Source of the DNA: Thermosulfidibacter sp.
Lineage (GTDB): Bacteria; Thermosulfidibacterota; Thermosulfidibacteria; Thermosulfidibacterales; Thermosulfidibacteraceae
DNA: 64,000 nucleotides
Assembly (NCBI GenBank): GCA_023269715.1
Contig: JAGDVO010000007.1
Span: 1 to 64,000 of the forward strand
Direction of reading: 5' to 3'
Position 1 is the first letter of the stretch. Every line of letters starts with the position of its first letter. Below the pieces are notes generated by a model that saw only the letters and a list, made by a program, of their open reading frames with translations, had not been told where the DNA came from and ran no database searches. Position numbers and translations under genes: made by a program. Below are positions 8,473 to 16,777 of this stretch, in pieces.

Positions 8473-9804
8473 GTGGCTAAAGTTATACTGGTGGTTGATG
8501 ATGATGAAAGGATGCAAAATGCCCTGAAAGAGGTTCTTTCTAAGAAGTATGTTGTTATAAGTGCCTATGATGGTTATCAGGCTCTTGAGATTATAGGCAA
8601 GAAAAAAGTAGATGTTGTCATTACAGATTTAAAGATGCCGAAAATGGGTGGTTTTGATTTTTTTAAGTCTGCAAAGAAATTAACCAATGCCCCTTTCATA
8701 TTTATAACCGCCTATGGGACTGTCCCTATAGCTGTTGAAGCTATGAAGGAAGGGGCTTTTGACTTCATTCTCAAACCTTTTTCTCCCGAATTGATAGAAA
8801 AGGTTGTGGCTAAGGCTATAAGTTATTCAAGTAAAGCTTCTAAGGTAAGAGAAAATGAATCTATCATGACTAAAAGAGAAAATATCAGCGAAAAAAGGCT
8901 TGTATGGGTCTCTCCTAGGATGGCAAAAGTATACGAGATCGTGGAAAGGGTAGCTCCGACCAAGGCTACAGTCTTAATTACCGGTGAGAGTGGAACAGGG
9001 AAAGAACTTGTAGCTAGGTTGATCCACGAAAAAAGTGGTAGAAAGGGAAGATTCATAGCTATAAATTGCGCGGCCATACCTGAGGCTCTCCTTGAAAGTG
9101 AACTTTTTGGTTATGAAAGGGGTGCTTTTACAGGTGCCACTACGAGTAAGGAGGGTAAGTTTGAACTCGCAGATGGTGGTACACTTTTGCTCGATGAGAT
9201 AGGGGATATGCCTTATTCTTTGCAGGCTAAATTGCTGAGGGTTATTCAAGAAGGTGAAGTTGATAGGCTGGGAGGTAAAGAACCTAAAAAGGTGGATGTT
9301 AGAATAATTGCCTCTACAAACAAGGATTTGCTAAAACTTGTTGAAGATGGTAAATTTAGAGAGGATCTGTACTACAGGTTGAATGTGGTTCCTATAAATA
9401 TTCCACCTCTCAGAGAAAGAAAGGAAGATATACTACCACTAGCAGAATATTTTTTGGAGAGGTTCTGTGCTTTGTATAAAGTAGAAACTAAGGTTCTGGA
9501 TGAGTGTGCTAGAGAACTACTTTTAAATTACGATTGGCCTGGTAATGTTAGAGAGCTTGAGAATATAATGGAAAGAGCTGTGATTTTATCTGGTGATAAT
9601 CCAGTAATCACAAGTGATGATATCTTTATAGAGTCTAGAATGCCAAGGGAGGAAAGTTTAGATTTGAGGATAGATGAGCTCGAAAGGATTCTGCTATCTA
9701 AGGTAATAAAGGAGGTAAAAGACATAGCAAGTGCCTCAAAGATACTAGGTGTCAGCGAAGATGTCCTTGTGGAAAAGCTGGAGAGGTATGGTTTAAAGTT
9801 ATAA
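8473..9804 (+). CDS. Sigma-54-dependent response regulator (NtrC/FlgR-like)
   Basis: This 443-residue protein has three domains. A receiver domain (about 1-115) has acidic residues at 9-11, the phosphoacceptor Asp52 in ITDLKMP, and Lys101. An AAA+ domain (about 142-370) has GESGTGKE (171-178), the sigma-54 contact loop GAFTGA (217-222) and LLLDEIGDM. A short Fis-type helix-turn-helix sits at the C-terminus. It should activate sigma-54 promoters when phosphorylated. The -24/-12 promoter of flgB begins one base after its stop codon, so it is most likely the flagellar activator. No histidine kinase lies nearby. The GTG start follows GGAGG. Confidence 0.93.
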   Translation: MAKVILVVDDDERMQNALKEVLSKKYVVISAYDGYQALEIIGKKKVDVVITDLKMPKMGGFDFFKSAKKLTNAPFIFITAYGTVPIAVEAMKEGAFDFILKPFSPELIEKVVAKAISYSSKASKVRENESIMTKRENISEKRLVWVSPRMAKVYEIVERVAPTKATVLITGESGTGKELVARLIHEKSGRKGRFIAINCAAIPEALLESELFGYERGAFTGATTSKEGKFELADGGTLLLDEIGDMPYSLQAKLLRVIQEGEVDRLGGKEPKKVDVRIIASTNKDLLKLVEDGKFREDLYYRLNVVPINIPPLRERKEDILPLAEYFLERFCALYKVETKVLDECARELLLNYDWPGNVRELENIMERAVILSGDNPVITSDDIFIESRMPREESLDLRIDELERILLSKVIKEVKDIASASKILGVSEDVLVEKLERYGLKL

Positions 9805-9820
9805 TGGCATTTATTTTGCT
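9805..9820 (+). promoter_or_regulatory. Sigma-54 (-24/-12) promoter before flgB
   Basis: TGGCATTTATTTTGCT has GG and GC separated by exactly 10 bases and matches the consensus TGGCAC-N5-TTGCW closely. It lies between the regulator stop codon and the flgB ribosome binding site. Transcription should start near 9831, at the GGAGGG itself, giving a leader of only about 13 bases. Confidence 0.85.
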
Positions 9821-9843
9821 AATAATGATTGGAGGGTTATAGT

Positions 9844-10254
9844 ATGGTATCTGGTATATTTAAGAATATGGGTTTAGCAGTTGTAGAAAAGAGTTTGGAA
9901 TTTATCGAGAAAAGAGGGGAAGTCATAGCTTCTAATATAGCCAATGCCGATACACCTTTCTATAGGGCTGGGAGGGTCTCCTTTGAAGAAGCTTTACAGG
10001 AGGCTATTTATAGTGATAGGTTGAAGTTGGAAGTTACAAGCGAGAAACATATAATTAATGTAAAGGACTTAGATGAAGTTGAACCTAGCTTCTACAGAAA
10101 GCTCTATCCTGTAAGAAATGACATGAACACGGTAAATATAGATGAGGAAATGGCGGAATATGCTAAAACTCATCTAAAACATATTGCCCTTACCAATAGC
10201 TACTTCTTTACTATAAGCATGCTGAAATATGCAATTATGGGAGGTAGGAGGTAA
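9844..10254 (+). CDS. flgB: Flagellar basal-body rod protein FlgB
   Basis: FlgB forms the proximal rod in the periplasm. The protein contains FIEKRGEVIASNIANADTP, the flagellar rod signature, and ends with a helix (LKHIALTNSYFFTISMLKYAI) typical of FlgB. ATG 9844 gives 136 residues and is preceded by GGAGGG; an in-frame upstream start at 9829 lacks a ribosome binding site and would lie at or before the predicted transcription start. It is the first gene of the long flagellar cluster and follows a sigma-54 promoter. Confidence 0.95.
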   Translation: MVSGIFKNMGLAVVEKSLEFIEKRGEVIASNIANADTPFYRAGRVSFEEALQEAIYSDRLKLEVTSEKHIINVKDLDEVEPSFYRKLYPVRNDMNTVNIDEEMAEYAKTHLKHIALTNSYFFTISMLKYAIMGGRR

Positions 10255-10259
10255 TTTTT

Positions 10260-10676
10260 ATGGGGATATTTAGGATTTTCGATATTGCCTCAAGTGGCAT
10301 GTACGCTCAAAGAGTTAGAATGAACGTTATAGCTTCTAATATAGCCAATGCTAATACCACTAGGACTGCTGAGGGTGGTCCGTACAAGAAGAAAGATGTT
10401 GTTTTTGTTCCGGAAAGTAATATATACTACAATATGGGAATTCCAACGGGTGTAAGGGTTGGTGCTATAGTGGAGAGTAAAAGGCCTTTTAGGGTAGTTT
10501 ATGATCCTTACCATCCCGATGCTGACAAAGACGGTTATGTTAAATATCCCAACGTCGAGGTTGTAGAGGAGATGGTTAATATGATGTCTTCGGTGAGATC
10601 CTATGAGGCGAATGTTACGGTTTTTAACGGTGCAAAGGATATAGCATTAAAAACGTTGGAGATATTGAGGGTGTAA
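10260..10676 (+). CDS. flgC: Flagellar basal-body rod protein FlgC
   Basis: The 138 residues start FRIFDIASSGMYAQRVRMNV and continue IASNIANANTTRT, the classic rod/hook N-terminal pattern. The C-terminal MMSSVRSYEANVTVFNGAKD is typical of FlgC. It forms part of the proximal rod with FlgB and FlgF. It starts six bases after flgB behind an AGGAGG ribosome binding site. Confidence 0.96.
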   Translation: MGIFRIFDIASSGMYAQRVRMNVIASNIANANTTRTAEGGPYKKKDVVFVPESNIYYNMGIPTGVRVGAIVESKRPFRVVYDPYHPDADKDGYVKYPNVEVVEEMVNMMSSVRSYEANVTVFNGAKDIALKTLEILRV

Positions 10677-10679
10677 GCT

Positions 10680-10985
10680 ATGGACGGTAGGAGCATAAGG
10701 ACTATAGATTTAAGAGTGGGGGATCTTTTTAATAGGGAAGCAGGCAAAATTCAAAGGGGCGAATCGAGGAATTTCTATGAAATTTTGAAACAGGCTATAG
10801 GTGAGGTAAACGAACTTCAGAAGGAAGCGAAGAAAGTTTTGGAAGATTTTGCCACGGGAAGGGAAGAAAATATAGAAAAGGTAGTTACCACTTTACAGAA
10901 AGCTGATATAGCCCTAAGGATGTTAACAGAGGTAAGAAATAAAGCGATTGAGGCCTATCAGGAGATAATGCGAATGCAGGTATAG
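10680..10985 (+). CDS. fliE: Flagellar hook-basal body protein FliE
   Basis: This is a 101-residue helical protein with FYEILKQAIGEVNELQKEA and the conserved C-terminal ALRMLTEVRNKAIEAYQEIM. FliE joins the MS ring to the rod and is an early substrate of the flagellar export gate. Its length and its place between flgC and fliF are standard. Confidence 0.93.
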   Translation: MDGRSIRTIDLRVGDLFNREAGKIQRGESRNFYEILKQAIGEVNELQKEAKKVLEDFATGREENIEKVVTTLQKADIALRMLTEVRNKAIEAYQEIMRMQV

Positions 10986-10990
10986 TGTGA

Positions 10991-12721
10991 ATGGCTATAT
11001 TTGATAGATTTAAGGAAAGGTTCGAATTCTTAGGTAGACTTGGGAAGAAGGAAAAGAGAGTTATAGGTGTATCTGCACTTTTGGTGTTCTTGGGACTTCT
11101 TTTTTTGGCTATTCTTGCGGGAAAGAGAGATGAGTATACCGTTCTCTATAGTAATTTGGATCTAAAGGAATCGGGCGAAATAGTTAAGGTGTTAAAGGAG
11201 AAGTCTATTCCCTTTAAACTTGAAGATGAGAGTAGAACGATCCTTGTCCCTAAGGGTAAAGTACATTCTACAAGACTTGAACTTGCTTCAAGGGGGCTCC
11301 CAAGGGGCGGAAGTATAGGTTTCGAGATTTTCGATAAAACAAATATAGGCTTGACTGAATTTACAGAACACTTGCAGTATCTGAGGGCTTTACAGGGCGA
11401 ACTTGAGAGAACCATATCTACCCTCAGTCAGGTAGAGTCTGTAAGGGTTCATCTTGCCCTTCCAAAGAAAAGTGTATTTTTGGAAGAACGTGAAGAACCA
11501 AAAGCTACTGTTGTGATCAAACTGAAGCCAGGTGCTGATCTAGGGAAAAAAGAAGTCAAAGCGATAGTGCATCTAGTTGCCAACTCGGTAGAAGGGTTAA
11601 AGCCCAATAATGTTACCGTAGTCGATACGCAAGGGAGAGATTTGACCGAACTCGTGAGGGGTGATGAAGAACTCGAAGGTGGCGTAGATAGAGCCGAATT
11701 TAAACATAAACTTGAGAAGGCGATGGAAAAGAAATTGAACAGTGTACTCACTTCCATTCTTGGGCCTGGTAGGGCAATTGCTACTGTTTCTCTTGATGTA
11801 GATTTTTCTAAGGTTGAGAGGATGCAAGAAGCGTTTGATCCCGAGAGTATAGCGGTAAGAAGCGAAGATATAACTAATGAAAGTGTGAGGGGTGTGGTAC
11901 CACAGGCAGGTGGCGTACCAGGTACAGAATCAAATCTAGGTCCACTGGAGATTCTATATTCACAGTCAAATATGAGTTCGGATAAGAGAAGAATGATAAG
12001 GAACTATGAGATAAGTAAGGTTGTCGAAAAGATCCAAGTACCGCCTGGTGTTATTAAAAGACTCAGTGTTTCAGTTATGGTTGATGGAATCTATGAGAAA
12101 CAGGGGGACAAGGAAGTTTACAAGCCACTTTCACCTTCTGATCTGGAAGCTATAAAGAGAGCTGTAATGGCTGCAGTTGGTTATAATCAAGAGAGAGGGG
12201 ATGTGGTGGAGGTTGTAAATGTTCAGTTTAGGAATAATGAACTGAAGAGTTATCAGGAGGAGATGAAAAAAATGGAAGAGAGAGAGTTCATATATTCTCT
12301 CATAAAATATGGAACCTTTTTTATCTTTATGTTATTCTTCTTGTTCCTCGTGATTAGACCTTTAGTAAAGTATCTTTTGGGTATGACACCTACCAAGGGG
12401 GTTAGGGAAGAAAAAGCTGAGGTTGAAGAAAAACTTGGTACTATAGGCCATGTTTCAGAATACATGAAAGAAAGGAAAGAATCACCTGTTTCTTCTATGC
12501 GCCATGAGGCTACTATGGAGGTTGAGAGTGGATTGCTGGAGGAGAGAGAAATTTCAGTAGAGGAAGTTGCGAAAGAGGTATTTGGAGAAGGAGTTCTTGA
12601 AGGTCTGAAGACCGAGAAAGCAAAGGCTAAGGCCATGCTAAGACAAGTAAGGGAATGGATTGAGAAGAATCCCAGTGTGGCTGCAAAACTCATAGAAACA
12701 TGGGTTGAAGAGGGTATGTGA
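10991..12721 (+). CDS. fliF: Flagellar MS-ring protein FliF
   Basis: FliF forms the membrane MS ring. The 576 residues include a first membrane segment at about 24-44, ring-building motifs of the YscJ/FliF type (YTVLYSNLDLKESGEI, ELERTISTLSQVESVRVHLA), and a second membrane segment near 436-458 (FFIFMLFFLFLVIRPLVKYL). The charged C-terminal tail ends in REWIEKNPSVAAKLIETWV, which binds FliG in characterised flagella. It overlaps the start of fliG. Confidence 0.96.
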   Translation: MAIFDRFKERFEFLGRLGKKEKRVIGVSALLVFLGLLFLAILAGKRDEYTVLYSNLDLKESGEIVKVLKEKSIPFKLEDESRTILVPKGKVHSTRLELASRGLPRGGSIGFEIFDKTNIGLTEFTEHLQYLRALQGELERTISTLSQVESVRVHLALPKKSVFLEEREEPKATVVIKLKPGADLGKKEVKAIVHLVANSVEGLKPNNVTVVDTQGRDLTELVRGDEELEGGVDRAEFKHKLEKAMEKKLNSVLTSILGPGRAIATVSLDVDFSKVERMQEAFDPESIAVRSEDITNESVRGVVPQAGGVPGTESNLGPLEILYSQSNMSSDKRRMIRNYEISKVVEKIQVPPGVIKRLSVSVMVDGIYEKQGDKEVYKPLSPSDLEAIKRAVMAAVGYNQERGDVVEVVNVQFRNNELKSYQEEMKKMEEREFIYSLIKYGTFFIFMLFFLFLVIRPLVKYLLGMTPTKGVREEKAEVEEKLGTIGHVSEYMKERKESPVSSMRHEATMEVESGLLEEREISVEEVAKEVFGEGVLEGLKTEKAKAKAMLRQVREWIEKNPSVAAKLIETWVEEGM

Positions 12722-13755
12722 TGCCAGAAGAAAAGGAAGGTGTAGCCGAAAAACAGGTATCCATTTTAGAAGAACTGAGTGGTCCTCAGAAGGCAGCTAT
12801 TCTTCTAGTTTTACTAGGGGAAGAGTATGCTGCCAAAATAATGAGAGAACTTCCGGAGGATGTTGTACAGAAGTTAACTAAAGAAATAGCAATGCTAAGG
12901 GCGGTTGATCCTGAAGTTGCGAAAGAAGTTTTGAAGGAGTTTTTTACACTGACCGTTGCTTCAGAACAGCTTGCAAAGGGTGGTATAGAATTTGCCAGAA
13001 AAGTTTTGATTGAATCACTTGGGCCTGAGAGGGCAAAAAAGGTCATAGCCAATCTTGTTAAGACCATGGAAACCCAGATAGGCTTTGAGGCGTTGAAGCA
13101 GGTTAGACCTCAACAGTTAGCAAAGATCATACATAAAGAACATCCTCAAATCATCGCTCTTATTCTCTCTCATCTTGAACCTCCAAAGGCTGCGGAGTGT
13201 CTTCAGGAGCTTCCTAGGGATGTACAGGTGGAAGTCGTTAAGAGATTATCCAAGCTTAGTGATATATCTCCTGAGGTTTTAAGGAGACTTTCGGTTGTTC
13301 TTGAAGAAAAATTGCAGAATGTGGCAACGGGTGCAATAGAGATAGGTGGTATAAAAACAGTTGCTGAGATCCTTAACAGATTGTCAAAAGCTGATTCTAA
13401 GGAGATCCTTGATAAGCTCTCCCGGGAAGAGCCTGAACTTGCCGATTCTATAAGGGATAAGATGTTTGTCTTTGAAGATATACTTAAGCTTGATGATACT
13501 GCTGTAAGAGAAATATTGAAAAGAGTTGACAAGAAAGTTCTTACCGTAGCCTTGAAAGGTGCAAGCGAAGAGATAAAGAACAAATTTTTCGCAAATATGT
13601 CGAAAAGGGCCGTTGAAGCCTTGGTAGAAGAGATAGAGTTTATGGGACCTGTTAAACTTAAAGATGTAGAGGCGGCTCAGAGGGAAATAGTGGATCTTAT
13701 AAGAAGGTTGGAAGATGAGGGTGTAATATCCCTTGGTGGCGAGGAATTCGTATGA
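12721..13755 (+). CDS. fliG: Flagellar motor switch protein FliG
   Basis: FliG couples rotor to stator. The protein contains GPQKAAILLVLLGEEYAAKI near the N-terminus, the middle-domain EHPQ motif (KEHPQIIALILSHLEP), and a C-terminal torque domain (FVFEDILKLDDTAVREILKR, FMGPVKLKDVEAAQREIV) with the expected charged residues. ATG 12721 shares one base with the fliF stop; a GTG one codon earlier is an equal alternative. Its length of 344 residues is typical. Confidence 0.96.
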   Translation: MPEEKEGVAEKQVSILEELSGPQKAAILLVLLGEEYAAKIMRELPEDVVQKLTKEIAMLRAVDPEVAKEVLKEFFTLTVASEQLAKGGIEFARKVLIESLGPERAKKVIANLVKTMETQIGFEALKQVRPQQLAKIIHKEHPQIIALILSHLEPPKAAECLQELPRDVQVEVVKRLSKLSDISPEVLRRLSVVLEEKLQNVATGAIEIGGIKTVAEILNRLSKADSKEILDKLSREEPELADSIRDKMFVFEDILKLDDTAVREILKRVDKKVLTVALKGASEEIKNKFFANMSKRAVEALVEEIEFMGPVKLKDVEAAQREIVDLIRRLEDEGVISLGGEEFV

Positions 13756-14504
13756 AGCGTGATAAGATCATAAAAAATGGAGAAAAAATAGAGGAATTTA
13801 TATTCGAATCCTTCGAAGACATAGAAATTGTATACGTAGATGATATGGAAGGGGCCAATGGAAGGGCTATATTCGATTCTGTAGAGGGATATGGAAATTC
13901 TATAGAAGTCACTTTAATTACAGAACAATCTAATTCGGAAGAGATCAAAAGTAGAGATGTCGATATTGATAAGGTTTACGATGAAGCATTTAAAAAGGGC
14001 TATAAGGACGGGTATAATAAGGGGTATGAAGAAGGGAAAGCTTACGGGTTAAGCGAGATAAAGACACATTATGATACTATTTATTCTAAAGAGTTAGAGA
14101 ATTTTAAGAATAATCTCAACAAGCTTTTTAGAAATTTAGAAGAAAGCTTTAACAAGTGGTTAGAGGATCTCTATTCTTGTGAGGATTTGCTAGTTTCCCT
14201 AGTGATTGATGCTGTAAAACTCATCACACTTCAGATGCCAAGGGAAGATGTGATAAGAGAGCTTGTAAGGGGTGCGATTAGTAGGATAGGTGAAAATGCC
14301 AAGGTGGTTATAAAAGTTAATCCCTCAGTTATCGTTTATCTAGAGGATCTTAATATCCCCTCTTCTGTCTCTATAGTTCCAGACGAGACACTGGATTCGG
14401 CTAGTGTTGTAGTTGAGGGGCATAGTGGTGTTTTGGAATCTAAATTGGAAGATAGGTTAAAGGGTCTTATAGAAGCGGTTTTAGAGTATTTTAGTGGTAA
14501 GTAA
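13752..14504 (+). CDS. fliH: Flagellar export apparatus protein FliH
   Basis: This 250-residue protein has a poorly conserved N-terminus and a Gly-rich helical repeat (FKKGYKDGYNKGYEEGKAYG) that gives the GxxxG-type periodicity typical of FliH. A C-terminal domain is rich in VIKVNPS and SVVVEGHSGVLES. FliH regulates the ATPase FliI and links it to the switch. Position between fliG and fliI, with ATGA overlaps, supports the call. Confidence 0.88.
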   Translation: MKRDKIIKNGEKIEEFIFESFEDIEIVYVDDMEGANGRAIFDSVEGYGNSIEVTLITEQSNSEEIKSRDVDIDKVYDEAFKKGYKDGYNKGYEEGKAYGLSEIKTHYDTIYSKELENFKNNLNKLFRNLEESFNKWLEDLYSCEDLLVSLVIDAVKLITLQMPREDVIRELVRGAISRIGENAKVVIKVNPSVIVYLEDLNIPSSVSIVPDETLDSASVVVEGHSGVLESKLEDRLKGLIEAVLEYFSGK

Positions 14505-15835
14505 TGGATAGATTCAAGAGACTGGTTGCCTTAAAAGAGGCTATAGGAGAGAGAAGGGTCTTTAAGTCTATAGGATTTGTGAAAAACATAGTTGGGTTAG
14601 TTATAGAATCCCATGGTCCCGAGAGTTTTGTGGGTGAGATTTGTAAGGTATTAACCTTTAATAGGGGTGTTGTAAACACAGGTGATTCATTGCTAGCAGA
14701 AGTTATAGGTTTTAAGGAAGATAAGGTGATACTCATGCCCCTCGGGGATATCACAGGGATTTCTGTCGGTAGTAAAATAATAGGTACAGAGAAGCCTCTT
14801 ACTGTCAAAGTTGGTATGGATATAGTAGGTAGGGTTGTCGATGCACTTGGTAGACCTATAGATGGGAAAGGGCCCATTCTGCACGATGAAGAGCTGCCTA
14901 TATACAGGAATCCACCGCAACCCCTTGAAAGAAAAAGGATTTCTGAACCGATCTCTACGGGAGTAAAGGTAATAGATGCTTTCCTGACGATCGGTAAGGG
15001 TCAGAGAGTGGGTATATTTTCTGGTTCCGGTGTAGGGAAGAGCACACTTCTGGGAATGATAGCTAAGTATGGGAAAGCGGATGTGAATGTTATCGCCCTT
15101 ATAGGTGAGAGGGGAAGGGAGGTAAAGGAGTTTATAGAGAAGATTCTAGGTGAAGGGGGTATGAAGAAGAGCGTTGTGGTTGTTGCAACGAGTGATATGC
15201 CACCTGTCGTTAGGAGAACCGCTTCCTTTACAGCTATAACCATAGCTGAATATTTCAGGGATAGAGGAATGGATGTTTTTCTCTTTATGGATTCTCTAAC
15301 GAGATTTGCAATGGCTCAGAGGGAAATAGGAATAGCTATTGGGGAACCGCCTACTACTAGGGGTTATACACCAAGTGTTTTTTCTCTACTACCAAAACTT
15401 CTTGAGAGAGCAGGCACCTCGGATAAAGGTAGCATTACAGGAATTTATACAGTTTTAGTTGAGGGTAGTGATATGGAAGAACCGATTGCTGACGCTACAA
15501 GGGCGATACTAGATGGTCATATTGTGCTTTCAAGAGGCATGGCTTCTAGAGCTGTGTATCCTTCTGTTGACGTTCTTTATAGTGTTTCGAGGGTTATGCC
15601 TGATATAGTTGACGAGAGACATCTTAAGCTAGCGATGAGGGCAAGGGAACTATTGGCTGTATATGGAGACGCTGAGGATCTTATAAATATAGGTGCCTAT
15701 AAGATGGGTATGAATCCAAAAATAGATGAGGCTATAAAGTACCGTGATAGATTAATCGAGTTTATAAAGCAGGATATGAATGAACACTTTGATCTTGAAA
15801 GTGCCATAGAAATGCTTGAGAAGGCTCTATCATGA
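14504..15835 (+). CDS. fliI: Flagellum-specific ATPase FliI
   Basis: FliI powers and organises flagellar protein export. The 443 residues are of the F1-ATPase beta type: Walker A FSGSGVGKSTLLG, then IGERGREVKEF, VVVATSDMPP, Walker B VFLFMDSLTRFA, and the family motif EPPTTRGYTPSVFSLLPKL. No residue expected for catalysis appears missing. The gene shares one base with fliH and overlaps fliJ by four. Confidence 0.97.
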   Translation: MDRFKRLVALKEAIGERRVFKSIGFVKNIVGLVIESHGPESFVGEICKVLTFNRGVVNTGDSLLAEVIGFKEDKVILMPLGDITGISVGSKIIGTEKPLTVKVGMDIVGRVVDALGRPIDGKGPILHDEELPIYRNPPQPLERKRISEPISTGVKVIDAFLTIGKGQRVGIFSGSGVGKSTLLGMIAKYGKADVNVIALIGERGREVKEFIEKILGEGGMKKSVVVVATSDMPPVVRRTASFTAITIAEYFRDRGMDVFLFMDSLTRFAMAQREIGIAIGEPPTTRGYTPSVFSLLPKLLERAGTSDKGSITGIYTVLVEGSDMEEPIADATRAILDGHIVLSRGMASRAVYPSVDVLYSVSRVMPDIVDERHLKLAMRARELLAVYGDAEDLINIGAYKMGMNPKIDEAIKYRDRLIEFIKQDMNEHFDLESAIEMLEKALS

Positions 15836-16260
15836 GTGTGATAAGTCTTCTGAAGAGATTGGAGAATCTTAAGAGTAGGGAAAGGGAAAGGATGCTGCTA
15901 GAACTTTCAGAGATAGATTCTGGTATTAATAGACTCAGGTCCGAACGCGAAAGGTTGAAGGAGAAGTTGAGAAATATATCCATTGTAAAAGGGGACTTTG
16001 TGACGGTTGGTCAATTAAATAAGAATTTTCAGGAGATAGAATTTGTAGTGAGGAGAGATAGAGAGGTAGAAAAATCAATAAAGGACTTGGAGGCAAAAAG
16101 GGAAGTTTTGGTACAAAAATTGCTAGAGCTCGAAAAGGAGAGGAAGATCCTTATGAAGCTTAGAGAGAAGAGAGAGGAGGAGATGAGGAAAGAACTTTTA
16201 AAAAGAGAGATAAAGATGTTGGATGAAATTGGGATATTAAGGTGGAAAAGTGAGAGGTAA
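15832..16260 (+). CDS. fliJ: Flagellar export protein FliJ
   Basis: The 142 residues are almost entirely charged coiled coil, as expected for FliJ, which fits into the FliI hexamer like the gamma subunit of F1-ATPase and also interacts with FlhA. Sequence identity to known FliJ is always low, so the call rests on length, coiled-coil character and position directly after fliI (ATGA overlap). Confidence 0.8.
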   Translation: MSVISLLKRLENLKSRERERMLLELSEIDSGINRLRSERERLKEKLRNISIVKGDFVTVGQLNKNFQEIEFVVRRDREVEKSIKDLEAKREVLVQKLLELEKERKILMKLREKREEEMRKELLKREIKMLDEIGILRWKSER

Positions 16261-16777
16261 GGCTTTTTTAGTAGGTTTTATTCTTATGTTTTTTTGGGGG
16301 ACGACCAAGCTGATTGCTGATGATAGCTACTGTGTAGAGAAACTTGCTGAGTATAAGTTGAATAAGATAGAATTTGAACAGCAAAATAGGATACTCACTT
16401 TACTTAGAAATAATCTTGATAAGCAGATTTCTCAGATTCAATCACTCAAAAGCGAAATGTGGAAGATATGGCAGGATATAGAGGCGAAGAGAAAAGACAT
16501 AGAGAGTAAGAAGAGGGAAATTGAAAAATTGAGGGCTGAACAAACTGAAATTAAGAAGAAGGGTTCAGAAGCCCAAAGTAAAGAACTGGAAAATACTGCC
16601 AAGTATTTTGCCTCAATGAAACCAACAAAGGCTGCTAGTATAATGAATAATATGGATCCGAAGGAAGTGGCAAGGATTTTGCTGAAGATGAATGAAAAGG
16701 CAGCTTCAGATATTTTGAGCAGGATGGACCCTAAGAAGGCTGCAGAAGTTACAACTTATATGGAGAGGGCTAGGTGA
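16250..16777 (+). CDS. MotE-like flagellar chaperone (MgtE N-domain type)
   Basis: The 175-residue protein has an N-terminal hydrophobic signal (about residues 5-22), then a coiled coil (about 40-105). The C-terminal part (AKYFASMKPTKAASIMNNMD, ILLKMNEKAASDILSRMDP) resembles the MgtE intracellular N domain. This architecture is found between fliJ and fliK in many flagellar clusters. In Sinorhizobium the related MotE is a periplasmic chaperone for motility protein MotC; the role here is inferred from that. Overlaps: 11 bases with fliJ, 4 with fliK. Confidence 0.75.
   Translation: MRGKAFLVGFILMFFWGTTKLIADDSYCVEKLAEYKLNKIEFEQQNRILTLLRNNLDKQISQIQSLKSEMWKIWQDIEAKRKDIESKKREIEKLRAEQTEIKKKGSEAQSKELENTAKYFASMKPTKAASIMNNMDPKEVARILLKMNEKAASDILSRMDPKKAAEVTTYMERAR

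Noticed and set aside
9607-9618. Palindrome ATCAC-AA-GTGAT inside the NtrC-type regulator gene as an upstream activator site for the flgB promoter
   Set aside because: It is short, lies in conserved coding sequence (VITSDD) and has no second copy near the flgD promoter.
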